From NCBI GenBank assembly GCA_902495265.1, contig CABUWR010000110.1:1-5077 (forward strand): a stretch of DNA of 5,077 nucleotides, written 5' to 3'. Shown in pieces: positions 1-5,077 of this stretch. How positions within the stretch are numbered: the stretch's first letter is position 1; every line of letters starts with the position of its first letter. Under the pieces are notes generated by a model. That model saw only the letters and a list, made by a program, of their open reading frames with translations, was not told where the DNA came from and searched no databases. Source of the stretch: an uncultured Collinsella sp. (GTDB taxonomy: Bacteria > Actinomycetota > Coriobacteriia > Coriobacteriales > Coriobacteriaceae). The position numbers and the translations under genes were made by a program.

Positions 1-406
1 GGTCCATGGTGCCGGCGGGGCCGTTTGGGTCGGTGGAGACGGTTTCGGCTGCTCGTGACATGATGGTCTTGCGTAGGCAGTCGGCGAAGACGCGTGAGCC
101 GGCGCCGGCTACGAGGGCTCGGACGCCCTGGCGACGCTCCCAGAGATTGTTGAGAATATGCTCGACCTGCACGAGTGGGTCGTCGAGCGGTGTGCCATCG
201 TCGTCGAGGGCGTGGGTGCAGATGTCGCTCACGAGCTCGGACAGTAGGTCATCTTTGCTCTTGAAGAGGCCGTAGAATGTCGCGCGGCCTACATGAGCGC
301 GCGCGATGATGTCGCCGACGGTGATCTTGCCGTAGTCCTCCTCGCGAAGGAGCTCGGAAAACGCCGTGACAATAGCGGCGCGGCTTTTGGTTTTGCGGGC
401 ATCCAT
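1..406 (-). CDS. TetR/AcrR-family transcriptional regulator, C-terminus beyond the window
   Basis: Partial gene: 135 codons are visible from the ATG at 406-404, and the frame is still open at the left edge. The family is usually about 180-220 residues, so most of the DNA-binding domain and part of the ligand domain are present. The N-terminus fits a TetR_N domain: a basic start (MDARKTKSRAAIV), then a helix-turn-helix around residues 28-47 (ITVGDIIARAHVGRATFY), followed by the characteristic FKSKDDLL at 48-55. The rest is a helical, poorly conserved ligand or dimerisation region, so no inducer can be named. The start lies 2 nt after the larC stop and no strong ribosome binding site precedes it, which suggests translational coupling to larC. 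No in-frame start was found just upstream. As the last visible gene of a larB-larC operon, it may control that operon (inference); the inverted repeat at 2162-2197 is a candidate target. Family call firm, role uncertain. Confidence 0.88.
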   Translation of the reverse strand, partial: MDARKTKSRAAIVTAFSELLREEDYGKITVGDIIARAHVGRATFYGLFKSKDDLLSELVSDICTHALDDDGTPLDDPLVQVEHILNNLWERRQGVRALVAGAGSRVFADCLRKTIMSRAAETVSTDPNGPAGTMD

Positions 407-408
407 GG

Positions 409-1326
409 CTATGCGTCCACATGAACAAGCAGGCAACGGAGCGCGCCGGAGCAGCCCTCGTAGGGGCGCTTACCGGCGCCGTAGCCGACGGCCTCGATGC
501 GGTAGCGGGCCGGCAGGTGCTCGGACGTGCGCAGTGCGGCGACGATGGCGGCGCCCGTGGGCGTCACGAGCTCGCCGGCGACTGGTGCGGGCGTGAGGGC
601 GATATTGCCTGCTTGGCATAGGTTGACGACGGCGGGCACCGGGATGGGCATAAGGCCGTGGGCGCAGCGGATGGTGCCGTGACCCTCGGAGAGCGATTCG
701 ACCACGATGTCCTCGATACCCAGGTCATCGAGGCAGATGGCGACTGAACAGATGTCAACGATGGAATCGATGGCGCCTACCTCGTGGAACATGACGGTCT
801 CGGGCGTTTTGCCGTGGGCCTTGGCCTCGGCGGCGGCGAGCGCGGTAAAGATGGCGAGCGCGCGACGCTTGGCGCTATCGCTTAGCTGCGAATTCTCGAT
901 AATTTCCGCGACGTCGGCTAGCGAGCGGTGATGATGGTGGTGGGTGTGGTGGTGATCCTCGTGCTCATGGGCGTGGCCCTCATGGTCATGTTCGTGGCAG
1001 TGCTCGTGTTCGTGCTCACCATGATCATGATGGTGGTGCTCATGCTCATGTGTGTGCTCGACAGCTGCTTCGTTGCCGTAGAGCCAGGCCATGTCGTGGT
1101 CGTGGTTCTCGAGCTCCTCTGCCAGCTGAACGTCAAAGTCGCAGGCGTCGATGCCATGCTTGTTTACGCGTGTGACGGCAACCTCAAACCCGTCGACCGG
1201 CAGCGTGGCGAGCTGTTCGCGCAGGTGCTCCTCGCTGGCGCCCAGGTCGAGCAGGGCCGCGACGGTCATATCGCCGCTGATGCCCGAGGTGCCGTCGATG
1301 ATAAGCGTGTGCTGATGGTTGGACAT
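409..1326 (-). CDS. larC: LarC-type nickel insertion protein, LarC1 domain only (305 aa)
   Basis: LarC inserts nickel into pyridinium-3,5-bisthiocarboxylic acid mononucleotide in a CTP-dependent step, completing the nickel pincer nucleotide of LarA enzymes. Family marks seen: GTSGISGDMTVAALLDLG near the N-terminus (residues 12-29), AEAKAHG (171-177), FHEVGAIDSIVDICSVAICLDDLG (from 180), CAHGLMPIPVPAV (221-233), GELVTPTGAAI (251-261) and GYGAGKR (281-287). Residues 91-133 are extremely His-rich (25 His in 43 residues), as expected for nickel binding or storage. The protein ends about 18 residues after GYGAG, whereas full-length LarC is about 400 residues and continues into a LarC2 domain. In Lactiplantibacillus plantarum larC1 and larC2 are joined by ribosomal frameshifting; here the next frame is a TetR gene, so no LarC2 follows. 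The start is supported by AAGGAG 6 nt upstream, which overlaps the larB stop. The family assignment is firm; activity without LarC2 is uncertain. Confidence 0.92.
   Translation of the reverse strand: MSNHQHTLIIDGTSGISGDMTVAALLDLGASEEHLREQLATLPVDGFEVAVTRVNKHGIDACDFDVQLAEELENHDHDMAWLYGNEAAVEHTHEHEHHHHDHGEHEHEHCHEHDHEGHAHEHEDHHHTHHHHHRSLADVAEIIENSQLSDSAKRRALAIFTALAAAEAKAHGKTPETVMFHEVGAIDSIVDICSVAICLDDLGIEDIVVESLSEGHGTIRCAHGLMPIPVPAVVNLCQAGNIALTPAPVAGELVTPTGAAIVAALRTSEHLPARYRIEAVGYGAGKRPYEGCSGALRCLLVHVDA
928..1056 (-). repeat. Low-complexity His-codon tract inside larC
   Basis: This stretch encodes residues 91-133 of LarC and consists largely of CAC/CAT codons alternating with GAG/GAC. It contains 25 histidines in 43 residues, plus one cysteine at residue 110. 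The likely role is metal binding or nickel storage, as for the His-rich segments of other nickel metallochaperones. Its repetitive DNA makes it a natural site for length variation between strains by slippage. It also creates open frames on the other strand that are not genes. Confidence 0.85.
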
Positions 1327-1336
1327 GGAATGCTCC

Positions 1337-2119
1337 TTAACGGGCGCAGGGCGTGCCGGCGCTCAGATGATTGATAAGACTTGCCTGGTAGGCGGCACCA
1401 AAGCCGTTGTCGATGTTGACAACCGAAACGCCGCTGGCGCAGGAGTTGAGCATGGCGAGCAGCGCGGCTACGCCGCCAAAGCTTGCGCCATAGCCCACAC
1501 TGGTGGGGACGGCGATGACCGGACAGCTCACCAGGCCTCCGACGACGCTCGCCAGGGCGCCCTCCATGCCGGCGATGGCGATGACCACCTGCGCCTGGGC
1601 AAGTTCCTCGGCATGAGCGAGCAGACGGTGCAGGCCGGCGACACCCACGTCGTAGAGGCGATCGACCTCGTTGCCGTAGAACTCGGCCGTCAGTGCCGCC
1701 TCTTCGGCGACGGACAGGTCGCTCGTACCGGCGCAGGCGACGACAACGCGTCCGTTGCCGGTGGGGGAGGGCTTGCCACCCACCAGGGCGAGCTGGGCGT
1801 CCGGGGCATATCGCAGGTCGATGTCGTTGCCAAGAAGCTCAGCGGTGCGCGCGGCTTTTTCGGCATCCAAGCGTGTGACCAGGATGCGCTCCTGGTCTGC
1901 ATCGCGTAGCGCTTTGATAATGGCGGCAATCTGCTCGGCGGTTTTACCGGCACCGTAGACAACCTCGCCGGCTCCCTGGCGCACCCCGCGCGAAAGATCG
2001 AGCTGCGCGAAGCCCAAATCGGCGGTCGGAGCCGTCTGGATGCGTGTAAGGGCATCGGCAGGGGTGACTGATCCGCCGGCAACATCGCTCAGCAGCTGCT
2101 CAAGATCTCGCTTATCCAT
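1337..2119 (-). CDS. larB: LarB, pyridinium-3,5-biscarboxylic acid mononucleotide synthase (260 aa)
   Basis: LarB performs the first step of nickel pincer nucleotide synthesis. It carboxylates the nicotinate ring of nicotinic acid adenine dinucleotide and cleaves off AMP, giving pyridinium-3,5-biscarboxylic acid mononucleotide. The C-terminal half is an AIR-carboxylase (PurE-like) domain, about residues 124-250. Visible marks are VVVACAGTSDLSVAEEAA (125-142), GMEGALASVVGGLV (184-197), PVIAVPTSVGYGASFGG (200-216) and LNSCASGVSVVNIDNGFGAA (224-243). The conserved Cys227 in LNSCASG is probably the residue that attacks the pyridinium ring. The N-terminal part carries the family signature EVVYGAGKT (52-60). 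The frame is open for 11 more codons upstream to an ATG at 2152, but the start at 2119 (MDKRDLEQ) is preferred. It has AAGGGA about 7 nt upstream and matches the usual N-terminus. It is the first gene of the operon, and its TAA overlaps the larC ribosome binding site. Confidence 0.95.
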   Translation of the reverse strand: MDKRDLEQLLSDVAGGSVTPADALTRIQTAPTADLGFAQLDLSRGVRQGAGEVVYGAGKTAEQIAAIIKALRDADQERILVTRLDAEKAARTAELLGNDIDLRYAPDAQLALVGGKPSPTGNGRVVVACAGTSDLSVAEEAALTAEFYGNEVDRLYDVGVAGLHRLLAHAEELAQAQVVIAIAGMEGALASVVGGLVSCPVIAVPTSVGYGASFGGVAALLAMLNSCASGVSVVNIDNGFGAAYQASLINHLSAGTPCAR

Positions 2120-2161
2120 ATATGTTCCCTTCGACGGTGCAAAGTCTAGCACTCAAGGGCA

Positions 2162-2197
2162 AGTTTCCGAACACTAAGACAAAATTGTTCGGAAACT
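2162..2197. promoter_or_regulatory. Perfect 12-bp inverted repeat, candidate operator upstream of larB
   Basis: The arms AGTTTCCGAACA (2162-2173) and TGTTCGGAAACT (2186-2197) are exact reverse complements separated by a 12-nt AT-rich spacer. The right arm overlaps the putative -10 box of the larB promoter, so a bound protein could block transcription. No T-run follows on either strand, so it does not look like an intrinsic terminator. The arm centres are 24 bp apart. That could suit one long operator or two sites on the same DNA face. The TetR-type regulator at the end of the larB-larC operon is the most economical binding partner, but this is inference. Confidence 0.6.
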
Positions 2198-2223
2198 ATA
2201 GGACAGACTGATTCAATTGTTAG
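2195..2223 (-). promoter_or_regulatory. Putative sigma-70-type promoter for larB-larC-tetR
   Basis: On the minus strand, CTAACA (2223-2218; 4 of 6 matches to TTGACA) is followed after exactly 17 nt by TATAGT (2200-2195; 5 of 6 matches to TATAAT). It would start transcription around 2188, giving a leader of roughly 70 nt before larB. A second, weaker possibility lies nearer the gene, with TAGACT as the -10 box and part of the inverted repeat as the -35 box. No terminator is seen after serB, so read-through from serB is also possible. Confidence 0.45.
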
Positions 2224-2232
2224 ACGGATCGA

Positions 2233-2868
2233 CTAGTCGCGCAGGATGATGTCCATGGCGAGCATCAAGTTACGCTCGTCGATGGCAAACGGGGCGGCCT
2301 CGCGTGTCTTGGGCTTGGCGCAAAACGCGATGCCCGTGCCCGCGGCCTGAATCATGGGGATGTCGTTGGCGCCGTCGCCGATCGCGACGGTGTGGGCCAT
2401 ATCGACACCGCACTCAACCGCCCAATCCAGCATCTGGATGAGCTTGGATTCCTTGGTCACAATGTCTGCCGCCAACTTACCCGTGAGCTTGCCGTCTACG
2501 ACCTCCAGGCGGTTGGCCAGGCAAAAATCGATGCCCGCAGCGGCCACGATCTTGTCAGCGACCTCGTGGAAGCCGCCACTTACCACGCCGACCTTCCAGC
2601 CCTTGCTGTGCGCCGAGCGCACGAGCTCCAGCGCGCCGGGGGTAAACGTCACGCGCTCAAAGGTGCGCTCGAACACGCTCTCATCCAAGCCGGCAAGCAG
2701 CCCCACGCGCTCCTCGAGCGCCTGCTTAAAGTCAAGCTCGCCGCGCATGGCGCGTTCGGTGATCTGTGCAACTTGCTCTCCCACGCCGGCTTCCTCGCCC
2801 AACAGGTCGATGACCTCCTGGTTGATGAGCGTGGAGTCGATATCCATAACAATGAGGCGTGCAGTCAT
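2233..2868 (-). CDS. serB: Phosphoserine phosphatase SerB, short form (211 aa)
   Basis: SerB hydrolyses O-phospho-L-serine to L-serine and phosphate, the last step of the phosphorylated serine pathway. It is a cytoplasmic HAD-superfamily enzyme. Motif I is MDIDSTLI, with nucleophile Asp9 and acid/base Asp11. Motif II is VVSGGF with Ser97. Lys142 lies in TKESK, and motif III is GDGANDIPMIQAAGTGIAF with Asp165 and Asn168. Glu18 and Arg54 sit where the phosphoserine-binding Glu and Arg occur. All of these residues share a constant offset of two from the Methanocaldococcus jannaschii enzyme as I recall it, which supports the specific call over a generic HAD phosphatase. No N-terminal ACT domain is present, as in other short forms. 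The frame continues 15 codons upstream, but the ATG at 2868 is chosen because GAAAGG lies about 6-8 nt before it and the family begins just ahead of motif I. It is divergent from aspS and 113 nt upstream of larB on the same strand. Confidence 0.95.
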   Translation of the reverse strand: MTARLIVMDIDSTLINQEVIDLLGEEAGVGEQVAQITERAMRGELDFKQALEERVGLLAGLDESVFERTFERVTFTPGALELVRSAHSKGWKVGVVSGGFHEVADKIVAAAGIDFCLANRLEVVDGKLTGKLAADIVTKESKLIQMLDWAVECGVDMAHTVAIGDGANDIPMIQAAGTGIAFCAKPKTREAAPFAIDERNLMLAMDIILRD

Positions 2869-2903
2869 GACGGGCCTTTCCAAGTGCTGTTTTATTGGGG
2901 CAT

Positions 2904-2912
2904 ATTGTCGCA
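2904..2912 (-). promoter_or_regulatory. Weak extended -10 candidate for serB
   Basis: On the minus strand TGC-GACAAT resembles an extended -10 element (TGn followed by 4 of 6 matches to TATAAT), about 35 nt before the serB start. No convincing -35 box is found at 16-18 nt. Two TTGACG boxes lie farther upstream (2965-2960 and 2947-2942), but neither has a good -10 at the right distance. Offered as the best visible candidate only. Confidence 0.25.
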
Positions 2913-3008
2913 CGTGACGAGCGCGGGCGGGTGCCGCGGTGCGTCAATTGTTTCGTCTCCGTCAAGTCTTTGGGCAGGAGCTACTTTTCCGCGGCACATC
3001 GACACAGG

Positions 3009-3019
3009 TGCGATAAGAT
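3009..3019 (+). promoter_or_regulatory. Weak extended -10 candidate for aspS
   Basis: TGC-GATAAG at 3009-3017 resembles an extended -10, and the overlapping TAAGAT at 3014-3019 also matches TATAAT at 4 of 6 positions. No good -35 box is visible. If used, transcription would begin near 3025 and leave an aspS leader of about 100 nt containing the hairpins described at 3036-3103. Confidence 0.3.
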
Positions 3020-3061
3020 AGAACGCCATGTCTGGCTGCGCGGTTTACGCAGGCTGGGCAA

Positions 3062-3103
3062 ATCTGTACGACGCCGCCCGGAACGACACGGGGCGGCACA
3101 GAT
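3062..3103 (+). promoter_or_regulatory. Leader hairpin immediately before the aspS ribosome binding site
   Basis: ATCTGT (3062-3067) pairs with ACAGAT (3098-3103). Stacked on it, GCCGCCC (3073-3079) pairs with GGGCGGC (3091-3097). The result is a 13-bp interrupted stem with a 5-nt bulge on the 5' side and an 11-nt loop. A smaller stem, CTGCG (3036-3040) with CGCAG (3048-3052), lies upstream. The large stem ends 4 nt before the AAAGGAGG Shine-Dalgarno sequence, so it could influence ribosome access. No T-box consensus (AGGGTGG...), T-run or anti-Shine-Dalgarno pairing is evident. A regulatory role is therefore inference, and a simple stable leader is equally possible. Confidence 0.4.
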
Positions 3104-3107
3104 CCAT

Positions 3108-3115
3108 AAAGGAGG
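3108..3115 (+). promoter_or_regulatory. Strong Shine-Dalgarno sequence of aspS
   Basis: AAAGGAGG is an uninterrupted 8-nt match to the anti-Shine-Dalgarno end of 16S rRNA, with a 9-nt gap to the ATG at 3125. It decides the start in favour of 3125 over the internal ATG at 3158, which has no ribosome binding site. Confidence 0.85.
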
Positions 3116-3124
3116 ATCACTGGT

Positions 3125-4912
3125 ATGAGCCAGACCCGTCCCATCGACGAGCATTCCATGCACACCCGTACCTGCGGCGAGCTTCGCCGCGAGAACGTGG
3201 GCGAAGAGGTCACCCTCACCGGTTGGGTGAGCCGTCGCCGCGACCACGGCGGCCTTATCTTCTGCGATCTTCGCGACCGCGAGGGCATCACGCAGCTCAC
3301 CTTCGACCCCGAGCACTCCGACGGCGACGCCTTTAAGATCGCCGAGACCATGCGTCCCGAGTGGCCCATCAAGATCCACGGCGTCGTGCGCTCCCGTGGC
3401 GAGGAGACCACCAACACCAAGCTCGCGACCGGCGAGATCGAGGTCCTGACCGACCACGCCGAGGTTCTCAACACGTCCGTCACCCCGCCGTTCCAGATCG
3501 AGGACGGCATCGAGACCAGCGAGGACACCCGTCTGCGCTATCGCTATCTGGACCTCCGCCGTCCCGAGATGATGGCCAACCTCAAGCTGCGCTCCGACTT
3601 TACCTTTGCCATTCGCGAGGCGCTGCACAACCGTGAGTTCATGGAAGTCGAGACGCCCTCCCTGTTTAAGTCCACGCCCGAGGGCGCCCGCGACTTCATC
3701 GTTCCCAGCCGTATTCAGCCGGGTAACTTCTACGCCCTGCCGCAGTCCCCGCAGCTCCTGAAGCAGCTGCTCATGGTCGGTGGCGTCGAGCGCTACTACC
3801 AGGTTGCCAAGTGCTTCCGCGACGAGGACCTGCGTGCCGACCGTCAGCCCGAGTTCACCCAGGTCGATATCGAGATGTCCTTCGTGGACCAGAACGATGT
3901 CATGAGCGCGCTCGAAGAAGTCCTGTCCGATGCCTTCGGCCGCATGGGTGTCGAGATGCCCACACCGCTGCGTCGCATGAACTACTGGGAGGCCATGGAC
4001 ACCTATGGCTCCGACAAGCCCGATACTCGCTACGGCATGCACCTGGTTGACCTGACCGACATCTTTGCCAACTCCAAGTTCAAGGTCTTTGCGACTGCCG
4101 CAAACGAGGAGGGCTCTGTCGTCAAGGCCATCAACGCCAAGGGCGCCGGTGCCTGGGCACGTGCCAAGATCGATAAGCTTGCCGGCGTGGCCTCCACGTT
4201 TGGCGCCAAGGGCCTGGCCTGGATCGCCTTCCGCGAGGACGGCTCCATCAACAGCCCCATCGTCAAGTTCTTCTCTGACGAGGAGATGGCGGCTCTGCGC
4301 GAGCGCATGGACGTCGAGCCCGGCGACCTTGTGATGTTCGCCGCCGGCCCGCGCCTGCTCTCTGACGAGATCCTGGGCGGCATGCGTTCGCACATGGCCA
4401 ACGCGCTCGAGATCAAGCGCGAGGGTCACGACTTCCTGTGGGTCGTCAACTTCCCGCTGTTCCACTGGGATGAGGACCGCAAGGCCTATGCCGCCGAGCA
4501 TCAGCCCTTCACTCTGCCGACCGAGACCGACATCGCCAAGATCGAGGCCGATCCGCTGGCAGCCGGTTCGTGCACCTATGACTTTGTCATGGACGGCTTT
4601 GAGGCCGGCGGCGGCGGTATGCGTATCCACAACGCCGAGATGCAGATGTCCATGCTCAAGCTCCTGGGCTTTACCGAGGAGCGCGCCGAGTCGCAGTTCG
4701 GCTTCCTCATGGAGGCGCTCAAGTTTGGTGCGCCCCCGATGGGCGGTTTCGCTCTGGGTCTGGACCGCGTGTGCATGCTGCTCACCGGTTCCGACTCCAT
4801 CCGCGACGTCATGGCGTTCCCCAAGACGGCCAGCGGCTCCGACCTTATGTCGGGTGCTCCGAGTGCCGTTAGTGGCGCCCAGCTCAAGGACGTCAGCCTG
4901 CGTCTGATGTAG
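3125..4912 (+). CDS. aspS: Aspartyl-tRNA synthetase AspS, bacterial type (595 aa)
   Basis: This class II synthetase charges tRNA(Asp), and possibly tRNA(Asn), with aspartate in the cytoplasm. Domains in order: an N-terminal OB-fold anticodon-binding domain (about 13-120, with GWVSRRRDHGGLIFCDLRDREG at 33-54); the catalytic core with motif 1 around 171-196 (FMEVETPSLFKSTPEGARDFIVPSR); motif 2 at 231-246 (FRDEDLRADRQPEFTQ); a bacterial GAD insertion (about 300-430); and motif 3 with GLDR at 545-548. The length matches bacterial AspRS (about 590 residues), and no key motif is broken. His41 in RRRDHGG is the residue found at this place in non-discriminating enzymes, but the second position often cited for that property is not Gly here (RSRGEETTN). 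Relaxed specificity is therefore only suggested. The start at 3125 has a strong ribosome binding site; many homologues begin near Met12. It is a monocistronic unit as seen here, divergent from serB and closed by a terminator. Confidence 0.98.
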   Translation: MSQTRPIDEHSMHTRTCGELRRENVGEEVTLTGWVSRRRDHGGLIFCDLRDREGITQLTFDPEHSDGDAFKIAETMRPEWPIKIHGVVRSRGEETTNTKLATGEIEVLTDHAEVLNTSVTPPFQIEDGIETSEDTRLRYRYLDLRRPEMMANLKLRSDFTFAIREALHNREFMEVETPSLFKSTPEGARDFIVPSRIQPGNFYALPQSPQLLKQLLMVGGVERYYQVAKCFRDEDLRADRQPEFTQVDIEMSFVDQNDVMSALEEVLSDAFGRMGVEMPTPLRRMNYWEAMDTYGSDKPDTRYGMHLVDLTDIFANSKFKVFATAANEEGSVVKAINAKGAGAWARAKIDKLAGVASTFGAKGLAWIAFREDGSINSPIVKFFSDEEMAALRERMDVEPGDLVMFAAGPRLLSDEILGGMRSHMANALEIKREGHDFLWVVNFPLFHWDEDRKAYAAEHQPFTLPTETDIAKIEADPLAAGSCTYDFVMDGFEAGGGGMRIHNAEMQMSMLKLLGFTEERAESQFGFLMEALKFGAPPMGGFALGLDRVCMLLTGSDSIRDVMAFPKTASGSDLMSGAPSAVSGAQLKDVSLRLM

Positions 4913-4935
4913 GCAAGCGGCTACATATTGCTTGC

Positions 4936-4970
4936 AACGAGGGAAGGACGTGTGCCTTCCCTCGTTTTTT
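4936..4970 (+). terminator. Intrinsic terminator after aspS
   Basis: A 12-bp perfect stem pairs 4936-4947 (AACGAGGGAAGG) with 4955-4966 (CCTTCCCTCGTT). The loop is 7 nt and the run of six T continues to 4970. It begins 23 nt after the aspS stop codon. The geometry is that of a strong rho-independent terminator for plus-strand transcription. Confidence 0.95.
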
Positions 4971-5011
4971 ATACGCAGAGGTTGTGAAGGCATAGGGTAA
5001 CCGGACGTCGC

Positions 5012-5077
5012 GGAAAGTGCGTCCCGGAATCTGGGTCCAGAACGGGTCGCGCTTTCCCAAAGGGGGTCCTCTGGGAA
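5012..5077. repeat. Two adjacent imperfect palindromes, possible extragenic palindromic repeat
   Basis: The first palindrome spans 5012-5057. GGAAAG pairs with CTTTCC, T5018 with G5051, GCG with CGC, CCCG with CGGG and TCTGG with CCAGA. It is interrupted only by a T-T mismatch and a 3/1 internal loop. The second spans 5054-5077. TTCCCA pairs with TGGGAA, then AGG with CCT around a GGGT loop, with one mismatch between. The two share bases 5054-5057, so only one can form fully at a time. The element follows the aspS terminator, lacks a T-run and may continue past the window edge. No gene is visible in 4971-5077. Confidence 0.55.

Noticed and set aside
928..1374. A hydrophobic, Val/Met/Leu-rich plus-strand frame that looks like a membrane protein.
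   Set aside because: The hydrophobic stretch is the reverse complement of the His-codon tract of larC (CAT/CAC read as ATG/GTG), not a real membrane protein.
1319..1909. A 196-codon plus-strand frame opposite larB.
   Set aside because: It is the antisense shadow of a well-supported LarB sequence and shows no family motif.
2162..2197. The inverted repeat as a serB terminator.
   Set aside because: The stem is AT-balanced with a 12-nt loop and is not followed by a T-run on either strand.
2869..2913. Upstream start of serB at 2913, giving 226 residues.
   Set aside because: The extra 15 residues precede the usual N-terminus, whereas the ATG at 2868 has a ribosome binding site at proper spacing.
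2869..3124. A T-box riboswitch in front of aspS.
   Set aside because: No AGGGTGG-type T-box sequence and no terminator/antiterminator pair could be found.
3028..3336. A plus-strand frame starting in the aspS leader that could encode a leader peptide.
   Set aside because: It has no clear ribosome binding site, overlaps aspS by about 200 nt in another frame, and has no run of Asp codons or attenuator to suggest leader-peptide control.
2981..4993. A 670-codon open frame on the minus strand, running antisense through aspS.
   Set aside because: It mirrors the high-GC codon pattern of aspS, has no recognisable domain, crosses the aspS terminator and promoter region, and lies opposite an unmistakable synthetase gene.

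Overview
This window reads as a chromosomal segment of a GC-rich bacterium. The codon usage, the AspRS sequence and the gene content look to me like a Coriobacteriia (Actinomycetota) genome, possibly Collinsella or a relative. That placement is an impression from the sequence, not a measured result. I see no transposase, integrase, phage gene, CRISPR array, rRNA or tRNA.

Left part (1-2119, minus strand): a compact three-gene operon read from right to left, larB then larC then a TetR-family regulator. Spacing is 10 nt between larB and larC and 2 nt between larC and the regulator, which runs off the left edge. LarB and LarC act in making the nickel pincer nucleotide (NPN), the cofactor of lactate racemase and related LarA-type enzymes. 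LarB carboxylates the pyridinium ring of nicotinic acid adenine dinucleotide, and LarC inserts nickel. LarE (sulfur transfer) and LarA are not in this window. LarC stops at the junction where the second domain (LarC2) would normally begin, so only LarC1 is visible.

Middle (2120-2232): a short gap holding a plausible larB promoter that overlaps a perfect 12-bp inverted repeat with a 12-nt spacer. This is a good operator candidate for the regulator encoded at the end of the operon.

Centre-right (2233-2868, minus strand): serB, a short-form phosphoserine phosphatase with a complete set of HAD catalytic residues. A 256-nt gap (2869-3124) then separates it from the divergent aspS. The gap contains weak promoter candidates and a GC-rich hairpin just before the aspS ribosome binding site.

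Right part (3125-4912, plus strand): aspS, a full-length bacterial-type aspartyl-tRNA synthetase, closed by a strong intrinsic terminator. The last ~70 nt hold two adjacent near-palindromes, perhaps an extragenic palindromic repeat.

Most of the window is ordinary housekeeping and cofactor metabolism. The points most worth following are the LarC1-only nickel insertase with its co-transcribed TetR regulator and operator candidate, and the palindromic element at the right edge.
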